In this document: one piece after another, positions 51,809-62,953 of the stretch
Numbering within the stretch: position 1 is the first letter of the stretch
Layout: the number at the start of each line of letters is the position of its first letter
NCBI GenBank assembly: GCA_001051155.2
Contig: JYIP02000006.1
Coordinates: 3,906,001 to 3,970,000, forward strand
Source of the DNA: Chrysoporthe austroafricana
Taxonomy: Eukaryota; Ascomycota; Sordariomycetes; Diaporthales; Cryphonectriaceae
Length of the DNA stretch: 64,000 bases
Direction: 5' to 3'
The notes under the pieces: generated by a model
What the model saw: only the letters and a program-made list of their open reading frames with translations
Database searches by the model: none
What the model was told of the DNA's origin: nothing
Translations under genes and position numbers: made by a program

Positions 51809-54410
51809 CTAGACCATCAATCGTTGCTTAATGGATTTAGGGAACTTGACGCCGTCTGAAGAATTTTGTTTCCCCTTGCTTTCAGAAGTTTCGCCGAGAC
51901 TGCGGATCTTATCGAGCAGATGGCTATAAGCAGGATTAGTCAGGCATTTGCTCGGCTTCAAAGCGATCGAATTACTTGGATCGGAAGAAAAAAAAGGTAG
52001 GGGTTTAACTCAGAATGCCCCTAATATAGACTGGCAAAATTTAAAAGATGGCGCAGGAAAGGATTCGCTTAGAAAAGGCACTGAGCACCAAGAAAGCTAT
52101 GAATTGGGGGGGGGGGGGCAGGTTCCTAAATCAGCACTGCACGCTCGGCGCTTCATAGCACGTTGCTTTTCAAGGGTAGGATGGAAGCTAGGTCTCGAAA
52201 GTAGCTGCCATCTAACTGAACAATAACGAAGAAAGAGGGTGGAAAGTATACGTACTTGATAGGTAGATGACCTCGTGTTCCCTCTGTAAGCGCGAGGTTT
52301 ACCTTCTCGGCGCGGTTCTCGTGGTCCTTGAAGTGCTTGGCAATAAGCTCCTTGCCTTCTGCTTCCTCTGCGGAGCGGACAATGTAGGTGCAGCCATCCT
52401 CTTCGCATTTCCAAGTTCCATTAGGGCCACTGGGCGACATGGACGGTATCCTCTCAGCACGGACAACGAGTTTCATAGTCTCTTTGGAAATTGGGGGAGA
52501 GGGGCGCGTGACCATGGATACGTTCGGGATATCTGCCACTCCATCGCTAATGTCGATGACTTCATCCTCCTCGTCTTCCTCGTCGTCATCACTGTCGGAA
52601 AAATGTGAGGTTTTGCTCTGTTTGTGGGGCCGGCTGTCTTCCTCGCTATCATCCTCGAGAGACATCGGCCTCTTGACGCTACTGGTAGGTCGAAGCCCTG
52701 AAGTCCGAGGTGTCCCAGGATAGTGCTTGCCAGCGTGAGACGGCGGCGTGACGGCGTACGGCGCACGTGCCCTAGGGATTCCCGGCTGTTTGCTCTTTTT
52801 GCGCCGGGCAAGCTTAGATGCCACCGTCTCTGCGGTTACATGTTCCGGCCTCCAAGGCTTGCTCCGCTGCTCCTTGAGCCACAGGAAAAACGGGCTCCTA
52901 TACCATTTGGAGGGAAGACTAGCAGCAAGTTGTCTGGCGTAGAAATGTGTCACCTCGCTGGCCATACCGTATTGCATGGTGCACTTGAAGTACAGCTTTG
53001 AGTGGACGGTGCCTTCCTTGACTTTCGTCACGTCCCCGCCAACATCTGCTAATATCTCCTCGAGAAGGTCTATGAGCCTGTGCACGGGATCTTGCGATTG
53101 ACTGGGAGACTCATCAGCCTTTTCAATGATGAATGGACTGGCGCTTTGTGCTGCAGGGGTGGACGGCGGCGCAACAGGAGTAAAAGGCGCCCGGCCTGGT
53201 AGTGGCGGGTGAATAGGCGTTTCAAGTCGAGGAGGCGGTGGCAACGGTTGTGCATCCTTCAGCTTGACGTCTGCTTCCTGGCTCTGCCTGCTCGCGCGGG
53301 ACTTGCTTCTTCGACTACGGTCTGACTCTGTCGGTGATGTGCGCAAAGGTAGCTGACGGGTGTCCTCCTGATGCTCCCGTTTCATCCCAAAGGCGTCTGG
53401 CTGCTGAGGAGGCGGGTTGAGCGCCTTCTTTCTAGCGACATCAGCTAGCCTTTTTTCCCAGTCCTGATGGTATGAAAGTCAGTCATGCCACAGTGAATGT
53501 ACGAGGGCAAAGATCGTACTTTGTTTTCTTTCATCATCCACCGCGCGAAAGAAGTCCCATTCCAGACGAAGTCTGTCGCTTTGAAGAAGTGGCCGAGAAG
53601 GAATGGCGCATGCTTTCGACAACGGTCCTTGGCTTCCGGCAGCGTGACCCCGTCGCCCATCCTGACCGCGTACTTTTCCAGGGTTAGTTTACTGACGATT
53701 TGCCAACGCCCAGAGGTTGCGCACCTGAAATAACAGCTCCTCGACTGGCATCTGCTGCCATGTGGCCCGCTTTCCCTTAGGCGCTCTCTGCTCTGCATCC
53801 TCGTAGGCCAGCAGGACCGAGTAGTAAAGATCGATCCCCTCGCAAACGGTCTCGTACATGGATTCGTACTCCGGAGCGGGGTTGATCTCGAACCATCCCG
53901 TCTTTCCAGCCGCCCATACACTTGTAGGCCCAGCACCGATGGCGTACATGGCACTGGACGGGATCTCAATGTAGGAGTCCTTGAGGGCATAATTTCGTAC
54001 TGGGAAGAAGACTGGGATTAGCGATGACGGGCCCAGAGGAGGAGGGTCAGTGTCACACGGATCGGGCACTTGCAGCACTGCTTCTGCTCTGGGTCCGACA
54101 TGTCAACGTCGAGCTTCCCTCTTATGACAAAAGCGCCCTCGAGGTCAACGTTACAGACGTTGGCGATCTGAAGCTGGCCGTCCTCCGTCTTATGGTAGAC
54201 AACGGCGTCCTTCAACACAAAGCAGGTCCAGCTGTCGGAGTGCTGCCCAGGCTTGACGGGCTTGAGCACGTCTGTCTCGGGAAGATACTGAGTGTAGCTG
54301 AGATCGACCGAGGAGACAGTGGAATTCGACTCTCTTCTCGGACGACCCCGGGGGCGACCACTACCGCGCGGACGACCTGGGCCCCGTGGCCTTCCTGGAG
54401 GGCGGCCCAT
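51809..54410 (-). CDS. AT-hook, RFTS-domain, zinc-finger protein (Raf2-like)
   Basis: Five exons: 54410-54059, 54011-53725, 53672-53520, 53463-52256 and 51923-51809. Phases agree and give 704 aa. Residues 1-26 are tandem AT-hook motifs (GRPRGPGRPRGSGRPRGRP). Residues about 110-265 match the replication-foci (RFTS/DNMT1-RFD) fold: DSYIEIPSSAMYAIGAGPTS, then VWAAGKTGWFEI, EGIDLYYSVLLAYED and HAPFLLGHF. Next come a disordered, acidic region and a C-x4-C...H-x3-H finger near the C-terminus (WKCEEDGCTYIV, AKHFKDHE). RFTS plus a C-terminal finger recalls fission-yeast Raf2 of the Clr4/Cul4 heterochromatin complex. That function here is inference. The last exon is joined across a 332-nt intron holding a G13 run and is the least certain part. 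Confidence 0.83.
52106..52118 (+). repeat. G13 homopolymer in intron
   Basis: A run of 13 G on the plus strand (C on the coding strand) inside the last intron of the Raf2-like gene. Its exact length may be sequencing-sensitive. Confidence 0.7.
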
Positions 54411-55074
54411 GGTGGATTCCGGTTACGACGGGGAACGGTGCCGGGGGGATGCGGGGCTGCAGAGCAGGCGGCAGAGGGTGGAATGGAGGTGCATCCAATG
54501 GAACAGTCTGGTAACGTCGAGCAGTGCGAAGCCTGGCGTCGGAGGGAGACTGCGTGCACTACAGGTGTGGTCTGTGGGGGCGATTTGATCAGGAAGATGT
54601 GATGAAGACGGGATGGAGGGACGCGACCACTGCGCAGGGCAGGACCGCGACGGTGCGACGGCCGTACTTAAAGTGGGCAACTGCTGCAGGGAGTACGTCT
54701 GGAGTGTCTGTCTATTGTACTGAATACCAAGAGTGGGCCCCAGATTTGGCCCAAACAATAGCACTGAACCCCACATTGTTCAAGTCATCGCTACTTAATG
54801 CAGTCTCCACCCCCATCGCTACTCCGCCAGGCCCAACCGACGACGGGTCCCAATCGATAAGCAGCCTTTCTTCCTGTCCCTGCGAAGAAAACCCGAGCGC
54901 AAAACTGCGAGTCGCTGCAAGTCAGCGACCAAGAAAGGCCCCCGCCTCCCTCGCTTTCCAATACCACTTCTCAAACTGCTCTCTACCCCCTCTTGTTTGC
55001 TATCCTTGACATTTCCTCCCTACCATCTTAAGAAGGGCAAATTGAGCCTTATGAGGGCAGGGCGGCTCTTCAAG
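54411..55074. promoter_or_regulatory. divergent promoter shared by Raf2-like and PUS4-like genes
   Basis: 664 bp between two divergent start codons must hold both promoters and leaders. No canonical TATA box is evident. Co-regulation is possible but unshown. Confidence 0.5.
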
Positions 55075-56608
55075 ATGGCGACAGAAAATGTCCTTGACGG
55101 CGTCTTCGGTAAGGCCCCAGCTCGAGAGGGCTCTCCTCGCCCTCCCACCCACCACTGCCACACCAATTCGAGCAGGCGGGCCCAGAGCTGACCCGTGAAC
55201 TTCCCAATTAGCCATCAACAAGCCCTACGGCATGTCCTCGGCCCAGGTCATCCGCGACTGCAAGACCTACTTCAACCCCTCCGCCCTCTTCCACCCCATG
55301 CTCGAGCAGGTCCGCGCCGACCGCGCAAAGGAGGACCGCTACCAGCAGAAGCGCCGCCGGAAGGTCAAGCAGGCCATCGAGGTCAAGATGGGCCACGGCG
55401 GTACCCTCGACCCCATGGCCACCGGCGTGCTGATCCTGGGCGTCGGCAAGGGCACCAAGGCCCTGCAGGGCTTCCTGGGCTGCACCAAGATGTACGAGAC
55501 GGTCGTGGTCTTCGGCGCCTCGTCGGACTCGTACGACCGCTGCGGGCACCTGCTGAAGAAGAGGCCGTACGACCACATCACGCGCGAGAAGGTGGAGGAG
55601 GCCCTCGACGCCTTCCGGGGCACCTACCAGCAGATGCCGCCCCTGTTCTCGGCGCTCAAGATGGAGGGCAAGCCGCTGTACGAGTACGCGCGCGAGGGCA
55701 AGCCGATCCCCCGGGAGATCCAGACGAGGGAGGTCACGGTCACGGACGTCGAGATACTGGAGTGGTACGAGCCCGGGACGCACGAGCACCACTGGCCCAC
55801 GCAGGAGGCCACCGCCGCCGAGAAGCAGTATGCCGAGCAGCTGTGGCGCGTCGAGAGGCAGCAGGTGGAGGGCAAGAAGATGACGGAGGAAGAGGAAGAG
55901 GCGGACACCCAGGCGCTCGCGGAGCACAACGACCTGAAGCGCAAGTTCGAGGAGAGGCAGGACGAGCTGGTCGTCGAGCGCCAGTCCAAGAAGCAGAAGA
56001 ATAGGCAGCAGAGGCAACAGGCCAACGGCGAGGCCACGTCGCCCGTCATGTCCGGCGCGCTGGGCGAGCTGCCGCCCAAGGGCAAGGGCTCCGACCTGGT
56101 CCCGCCCGTCACGCCCGGCACGCCGCCCCCGTGGAAGGACAAGGGCCCCCCGGCCGTCAAGATACGCATGACCGGCACCTCGGGCTTCTACGTGCGGTCG
56201 TTCGCGCACGACCTGGGCGAGAAGCTGGGGTCGGCCGGGCTGATGGCGGAGCTGGTGCGCAGCCGGCAGGGCGACTTCGTGCTGGGGACGGAGAACTGCC
56301 TCGAGTATGACGACCTGGCCAAGGGCGAGGACGTGTGGAGTCCGAAGCTGCAGGACATGCTGCGGCGGTGGAACCAGCCCGGCGGCATCAAGGGCGGGGA
56401 GAAGGAGGCGCAGAAGAAGGTCGCGGAGAACACGGCGGCAGAGAAGGAGGCGGACGCGGTGGTCGAGAGCCCCAAGCGGGCAGCGTCTCCTGAGGCCGAG
56501 AGCAGCTCCAAGATGGAGCTGGACGATACGTTGACTGCCCAGAAGCAGGCAGAGCCGGATACCGACAAGGCCGGCAGCAGCCCACAGCGGGTGAAGAGTC
56601 CCGCATAG
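55075..56608 (+). CDS. tRNA pseudouridine-55 synthase Pus4 (TruB family)
   Basis: Converts U55 to pseudouridine in the T-loop of tRNAs, in nucleus and mitochondria in yeast. Two exons, 55075-55108 and 55212-56608, give 476 aa. An in-frame ATG at 55051 could add eight residues. INKPYGMSSAQVIRD is TruB motif I. The catalytic loop is GHGGTLDPMATGVLILGVG with D78, and MYETVVVFGASSDSYD and PPLFSALKMEGKPLYEYAR follow as motifs II and III. A charged, Lys/Glu/Gln-rich insertion of about 110 residues (about 216-325) splits the catalytic domain before KIRMTGTSGFYVRSFAHDLG, as in other fungal Pus4. The C-terminal tail is acidic, Ser-rich and probably disordered. Confidence 0.95.
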
Positions 56609-57059
56609 GCGGCCGCACTCGACTCTCTCCTACCAACGACGAGGATCTTCAGCAATCTTCCACCAGACATCTGAAATACCCCCAGGCCTACGGGCCCATC
56701 CTGTTGCGTTGTCTACATAGAAGGACACCCTTACTCGCAGGTACTGGATAAGGGTCGAAGTCGAGAGAGAAGAAATAAAGAAACAAAAAAATCACTTCTG
56801 AATGCATTCTTGCTATATGTCTGCTCCGATCGGATTGTGCGCAATGTCATCCGTGTCCTGCTACTTCAACTCCAGCACCTTGCAACCCGAGATCCAATCT
56901 ATGCAGTCTTCACTCATCACATCGTAAGATCGTCAGGGCCGCAAGGGGCATCTCGTCCCAGCCAACAACGCTCGCTGACCAAAAAAAATGCAGATGTTAC
57001 AACACAGGGCCCCGAGGCCTTGCTCCTCCCTCCGGCGCCCAGCCCCGCCCGGATCAACG
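56609..57059. terminator. convergent 3' intergenic region
   Basis: 451 bp between the ends of the PUS4-like and Sec2-like genes, with an A-rich AATAAAGAAA stretch at 56772-56790 that could serve polyadenylation of the PUS4-like transcript. Confidence 0.4.
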
Positions 57060-58040
57060 TCACCTGCGCTCCGCCGCCGCGGCCACGGCGCCGCCATCCT
57101 TCAGCAGGTTCCTCGCGCGCTCGATCCGGCCCATGGCGCTCTCCAGCCTCTGCAGGCGCTTCCCCTTGTCCCTGTCGCGCTTCTCGAGCTCGCCGACGCG
57201 CTCCTCCAGGCGGGCGCGGGCGCGGCGCTCGGTGGCGACCATCTCGTTGGCCTGCTCGAACAGCGTGACGCTCAGCTCCTCGACCTCGCGGCTCGTCTCG
57301 TTCAGCTTGCCCTCGGCCGCGAGCCGCAGGCGCTGCTCCGTGGTCAGGGCGTCGAGCAGGTCGTCGGTGGAGGGGGCGGGCGACGCGCCCGGGGTGTAGG
57401 AGAGCGTCTGGCCGCTCGACAGCGACAGCGACAGCGGTGACCGGGGCGACTGCAGCGCCGAGGTGCTGTACCCCTTGGCGTGGCCCGCCGCGCCGCCGCC
57501 GCCGCTCGGGGGCGGGGTTGGGAGCAGGTTGGACGTGCTGTAGCTCGGCTGGTGGCCGGGGCCAGGCACGGCCTTGAGGTTGGGGGTGGACTTGCGGCTC
57601 AGCAGGGCGGAGATGCGGTTGGTGGCGGCGGTGGCGAAGCTCGACACGCCGGCGGAGGGGCTGCCGCCGGCGGCGGTCCGCGACGGGGGCGACACGGGGG
57701 TGTGCACCGTCGGGGTCTGGGGCGTGCTGCTGCCCTGGCGCTGGCGCTGCAGGTCCCGGCGCAGCGTGGACAGCTCGTCCTCGTAGTCGGCCCAGCGGTC
57801 GACGGCAGCGGTGGCCTTGGCGTTGAGCAGGCGGATCTGGGCCTGCAGGTCGTCGATCTGGCGCTGGGCCGCGAGCAGGGCGGCGGCGGTAGTGGCCTCG
57901 TCGGCGTCCTGGCCGGCTAGGGGGTTGGGGGCCGGGTGGAAGGTGAGGGAGAGGTCGTTGCCACACTTTGGACAGCAGGGGATCGCACTGAGCCGCGGCG
58001 GGGGCAGGACCGGCATGGTGAGGGTCATGGTGCTCGACAT
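57060..58040 (-). CDS. Sec2-type Rab guanine nucleotide exchange factor, short form
   Basis: Single-exon 326-aa protein. Residues about 225-315 form a long coiled coil with the Sec2 exchange-domain pattern: LRLAAEGKLNETSREVEELS, then VTLFEQANEMVATERRARA. In the family this dimeric coiled coil opens Sec4/Rab8 for GTP loading during exocytosis. The N-terminus has a CPKCG half-knuckle (PCCPKCGNDLSLTF), a second helix at about 57-105 (AAQRQIDDLQAQIRLLNAKA) and a Ser/Pro-rich linker. It is much shorter than full Sec2. A donor-like GTGACG near the stop could splice to a further short exon around 56978-56920 ending at a TGA, so the C-terminus is not beyond doubt. Confidence 0.82.
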   Translation of the reverse strand: MSSTMTLTMPVLPPPRLSAIPCCPKCGNDLSLTFHPAPNPLAGQDADEATTAAALLAAQRQIDDLQAQIRLLNAKATAAVDRWADYEDELSTLRRDLQRQRQGSSTPQTPTVHTPVSPPSRTAAGGSPSAGVSSFATAATNRISALLSRKSTPNLKAVPGPGHQPSYSTSNLLPTPPPSGGGGAAGHAKGYSTSALQSPRSPLSLSLSSGQTLSYTPGASPAPSTDDLLDALTTEQRLRLAAEGKLNETSREVEELSVTLFEQANEMVATERRARARLEERVGELEKRDRDKGKRLQRLESAMGRIERARNLLKDGGAVAAAAERR

Positions 58041-59596
58041 CTTGGACGGATGGTGGTATCGACAAGATGGCTGCTGGTGGGTTTGTTCGAGATGGAAGAC
58101 GGGGGAGAGGGGGCGGTCAGGTCGGGGTGTCGAGCCGACCTGGCGGTGGTCCCGCGCGGGCTTCTCGTATCGCTGTGGCTGTCTAGAACTTCGATGACTG
58201 GTTGGTTCCTGGTCTGGTGTGTGTGTGTTTCTGATGGTGGCTGGTTGGCGTGCGCGCTGGAATGAGGAGTTCGGTGAGTCGCCCCCCGTTCGCGTCACCG
58301 GTCCGACCGCTGTCGTGTCGTTCTCTCGTCGCCGTTGCTCGTTCACCCGTTCACCACATCATGGAGCGGACAATCGAGCAGAACAGGACGGGAACCGGCT
58401 GCATTATCGTCGTGTGTGCGCGTCTGTCTGTCTTTGTGTTCGCCCCTGGTGCCTGACCAAACGAACAGACCGACTGGCTCGGATGGGGTTTGTCGAGAAA
58501 TAAAAATAAACGGTCAGCCCGCCCAGGGAGGCGGAAGGGAGGCTGGAGTAGTAGTGCATCACTGCCCTGTCGGGCCTGCTGGGGGGAGGGGGCGTGGCTC
58601 TGGGGTTCAGGGTTCTGGGTCCTGGGCGCCCTGGCGAGATGCAGGCTCCATCTCTTACGAAGTACGGTTTAGGGCCAGAGCCGCGGGCGCGGAGTTGCTG
58701 CGCCCCGCATATTCGACTCGGCTCTTGGGGGGGTTGGGCTCTGGGGGGGTGCAGTGGTGCCCTGGCGTGCCCTGGCGTGCCCTGGCGGGCCCTGGGGCTC
58801 TGCTGGGTTGACCCCTGACGTCGCCTATTCCTCGGGGGGGGCTCAGGCCCTCGGCCGTGTCATTCGACCCTCGACGATTCCAAAACAATTCCAGGGTCGG
58901 GGCAGCCCACATACGCTGCTTGCTTACTGCAACGAGCACTGTACGTCCGCACAGAGTATCGCCCGTTGTGGCCCATCCCAGAGCCTACGACCCACCGCTG
59001 CAATCAGACGAAGGTCGACGTCGCCTCCATCACGGTGGGATTGCGGCGACTGGTAATCTCTACCGTCGAAGCGGATTGGCGCTTGCTGCTTGATTGTCGA
59101 GCGCTGATCGGCAGGCACAAACAATGCAACCTTGGGCGAAGGAAGAAGAAATACTCATGAACCTGGTTTTTGGTGGCAGTCGGTCTCGGCGTCTCAAACA
59201 TGTCACAGCCCTCCTCCTCCCCCTCCCCCTCCTCCCTCCTCTCTGTCCTCTCTCTCCTCAGACCGAGTAGGGCCGTCGCTGCCGCCAAGCCGAGGCCATC
59301 ACGCGCTTCCTGAAACCCCGTTCTGACTGCCACTCAGGTATACGTCCGCTGGATCATACCACCCTGCGGTGATAGGGCACGATCGGCCGTGGATCCTGAG
59401 CTGCTGTCATGGTTTCAGGATCACTCTCCTCTTTGGGAGCCACATGCGAGGGAAACACCAGCGAACCACTCGCAACAGCCTGGGAGGGCTGGCAGCCGAG
59501 CTGGATCGGGAAAGAAACGGCAAACAATGTGTCTAGATGATCATCACCACCACTACCACCAGTACTACCACCGGGCAGAGCCGCGCCGGTACCCGT
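58041..59596. other. 1.56-kb intergenic region
   Basis: Upstream region of the Sec2-like gene and 3' region of the aldo-keto reductase. It contains a 10-bp tandem repeat (58758-58797), CT-rich tracts near 59210-59255 and a CAC/CTA triplet tract near 59540-59575. No gene is supported. Confidence 0.4.
58758..58797. repeat. 10-bp tandem repeat GCCCTGGCGT
   Basis: About four units of 10 bp (GCCCTGGCGT with GCCCTGGCGG and GCCCTGGGGC variants). It shares the GCCCTG core and the 10-bp period of the larger array at 5341-5434. Confidence 0.75.
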
Positions 59597-60824
59597 CTAG
59601 CCGTCCAGCAGGGCCTCGAAGGGCCCACCATACCGCGCCCCGGCGACGGGCAGCGCGTCCAGCACCCTCTGGATCGCGCGCAGGTCCTCCTCGCCCAGGT
59701 CCACGTCCGTGCAGTTCTCCGCCACCTGCTCGGCCCTGCTCGCGCCGGGGAGCGCGAGGATGCGCCTCCCCTGCCGCCGCGCCCACGCGATCGCCACCGG
59801 GGCGAGCGCCGCCCCCTTGCGCGCCGCGATCTGCTCGACCGCCTCGACCAGCCGGAGGTTCTGCGCGAACACGTCCGGCTGGAACCGCGCGAAGCGGAGG
59901 CGCGAGTCGGCCGGGTCCATGTCCTCCCGCCTGCGGATCTGGCCCGTGAGGAAGCCGCGGCCGACGGGGCTGTAGGCGACGATGGGGATGTCCACTGTAC
60001 TCTTGGTCAGCGGCCGCCCAATAGGATCCTGGGGGGAGAGGCGGTGTGGTCTGAGAAGAAGAGGAACAAAAGGCATGCTCACATTCCTCGCACGCCGCCA
60101 CGATGCCGTTCGTCAGTGGGTCCGTCGTGAATAGGCTCAGCTCGACCTCCACCGCCGCGATCCGCGTCACCCGCGCCGCGCGGCGGATCGTCCCCGCGCC
60201 GACCTCGCTCAGCCCGACACCCCCGATCTTGCCCTCCGCCACCAAGCCGGCCAGCGCCCCGACGCTCTCCTCGACGGGCACCGCGGGGTCCACGCGCGCC
60301 AGCTCGAAGACGTCGATCGTCTTGCACCCGCCGAGGACCCCGAGCGCGTGGTCGACGGACGCGCGGATGGCCTCGGGGCTGCCGGTCGGCGTGTGCGTCG
60401 CCGCGTCGTACGCGCCCTTGAGCGAGAGGACCACCCGGTCGGCGTCCTCCGGGTACTGGCTGAAGTAGTACTTCAGCAGGTGCAGCGAGTTGTGGTCCGG
60501 GGTGCCGTAGAACAGGCCCTGCGCAGGTTGGTCAGAGATCGTGTCCAGCCGCCCGCGACGGGAGCCCCGGGGGGGGGGGGTGATGGAGGGCCTCCGCTTA
60601 CCCCGTTCCAGAAGTTGGCGCCGTGCTCGAGCGCCGTCTTCATCACCTTTGCTGCCGCCGGGAGGTCGATCTTCTTCCACGGGAAGGTGAGGCCTGGCGA
60701 CGGGGTCAGCTCGGCTTGGTCATGTGAAGGGCAATATAGAGCCCGGCAGCGGGTGCGACTTGCTCATCATGCCGAAGCCGACGGGGCCGACTGCCTTGCC
60801 GGCGATGGTGATCTGGGTGCTCAT
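59597..60824 (-). CDS. aldo-keto reductase, pyridoxal reductase-like (AKR8)
   Basis: NADPH-dependent reductase of the AKR superfamily. Four exons: 60824-60764, 60693-60602, 60518-60083 and 59994-59597, giving 328 aa. The first intron has a GC donor (GCAAGT) and CAG acceptor, the only phase-compatible way to rebuild GMMSLTFPWKKID. NFWNGGLFYG (with catalytic Tyr), VVLSLKGAYD (Lys) and FELARVDPAVPVEES follow the pyridoxine 4-dehydrogenase/pyridoxal reductase pattern, where the usual catalytic-His segment reads ARVDP. IPIVAYSPVGRGFLTGQI and the cofactor end LPGASRAEQVAEN are intact. The third acceptor is at 59995. Vitamin B6 metabolism is the likely role; other carbonyl substrates remain possible. 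Confidence 0.9.
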
Positions 60825-62953
60825 CTCGGGCGGGCTGTAGCGCAGCAACAGTAGGTGGCTTGCAGTGGTGACGTAGGTGCTTCTCTCGCTGCTTGATGCC
60901 CCCTTCTTACCGGGACGCTTATCCATCCTCTTGGAAATGCTGTCTATTTATCTGCATCTCGGGCATGCTGTTCAATACGATCCGCATGGTGGTCGTCCCG
61001 ACGGGACGCCTCTGGTCTGGAATTAAGACACGGCTGCACGTAAGTCCATCTCTCGTGCCGAAAATCGCTTGGGCTTCCGCGCAAGGGGTATCGCAGAGTC
61101 GCCCAGTGATCCTCGTGGCGTATTCTTTGCTCGAGCCATGCCAGGACCGGAATGGCGAAGGACTGCGTCCGGATCATCCCTGTCGTATCTTCTGGACTTA
61201 AAGGGGCGCGCGTTGCTGGTGCGCCTATCTCCGGTAGCGAGGCGCGATTGCTTTGTTCACAGTTCGGACATAGCTGCATCCATCTCCCTTCCCCCTTACA
61301 TTTGTCTTGTAGTAATTGCCAATTTGTGATGTTGTTTTTATCCTACTTTTGTCTTACTTTTCTTGACCTGTGGCAATGTGTCAGCCCAGAGCTATTTGCG
61401 GGCACGAACAACATGCTACCAAATGTGGGTCACTTGAAGAGATATATGGACTTCAATTATCTTTCAAATGGGTCGGTATCAAAGGCTAAAGAATAAACAC
61501 CCTCCCAAGTCGACTGAGTCTTGAGGAGGGCAAATACAAAGAGGACGTCTTCAGAAGGAGAAGAGGAAAAGAAGACGGTGCATGAATGCACAGGAAGACC
61601 GCATGCCAACTGTGAAGAGAGACATGACCATAGACATTCTCTGCAGCGAACAGAGTCCCCCTCCCACCATAGAGGTCTCTCTCGCCCGGACCCTCGACAT
61701 CCCCAGCCGCGGCCTCCTCTGTGGCCTGCAGAACAAGGTCCCCGGGCCGACTTGTAGAGGCTGGTGGGCGAACCAGCTAGCTGCTTCCGGACGCAGACTG
61801 CCGGTCTCCGCGGTGGAAGAAGACTCTGCCGCGTAGATAGGCCCACGCCGCATCCGTGCTGGCCCGGGCCCGGGCGAGACGGCTCCGTCTTTGGTATAAG
61901 TAACGGGCGTGACGGGCTCCTGGGCCCGGCGCCGTCCCGGAGGATCTTCCCCACCAGGGCTAAGGCCGCACTGGCGGAGCCGTTCCTTGCAGACTAGACG
62001 GCCGCTTGTCTCGCCCAAGTCCTTCTAGAAGCCCTTGACGTCAGAGATCCTGCTGACTTTTCCTGTCTTTCTTTTTTTCTTTTCCTTTTCTCTCCACTCT
62101 TTCTGCTATCCAGACGGCGGGTATCTCCGGCCTCTCGTGCGGGGAGCTGCTGTGCGAGATCGTGGCGAGGCGGAGGGCCTGGTGATCCAGAGCCTTGCTC
62201 CTCTGGCACGATGCAGTATATATTATAGTAGAAATGTTGGGAGACGCAAGAGACCTCAGCCTGGCCAGCCTGAGTACTGTAGTACCGCGAACTTACCTGG
62301 GCAGCCGGCACGGCACCGTAATGCCTACTCCTGCCGAGGTCATGAACAGGCCTGAAGGCGCATAGATATCTGGCACCCTCGACCTGCTGGTCTCTGGTCT
62401 GACCATTGTAGCCTGATCCTGATCCTGATCCCGAGCGGAGGGGAGAAATACTCACCCGCCGCCTCGAGTCGGGATGCGGGCGCCGCCGGCTTGGGCCCGA
62501 TGGCTACGGCGGCGTCCTCGGGTGCCCCTTGCGCTAGGTAGCTCTCAGCATGGTGTTCCGAGACATCTGCTGCTGAGCCTCTTCGCGGAAGAAACTAGAC
62601 TCGTCCTCCATCGAAATCTCTTCTCTCAACACCTGCGCCTAGAGGGGGGCAGTCTCCGGCGTGCAGGCGCACAGGAGTTACGGGGACTCGTCGCAGTCAT
62701 GGCGGTCCAGCATCTCAATATAAAAGGCAGCGACTTCGCTCCCCATCATGGAGGGCAGATCTGGCCAGCCTCATCCACTCACGGTGAAGAGAAAAGAAGA
62801 CCATAAACCACCACCAACTATTACCCACATCAACTACTAAGACACACTCGTGCCTCTTCGAGCAAGACTTGATCAGCACCGGCAGCGCCGCTCACTCCTT
62901 CTTCACACAACAAACTCAACATCGCTTTAGAGCACTTCAACCAAGCCATCAAG
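60825..62953. promoter_or_regulatory. 2.1-kb divergent region between AKR and secreted-protein genes
   Basis: This holds the promoters of two divergent genes. Frames in it are short, overlapping and unlike known proteins. A GTAC-type motif (AGTACTGTAGTACC) lies at 62271-62285 and a CTGATC triple at 62410-62428. Confidence 0.4.
62719..62725 (+). promoter_or_regulatory. TATA box of the secreted RlpA-like gene
   Basis: TATAAAA in the context CTCAATATAAAAGGC, 229-235 bp upstream of the ATG at 62954. This implies a leader of about 180-200 nt. TATA-driven promoters fit strongly regulated secreted proteins; that link is inference. Confidence 0.5.
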
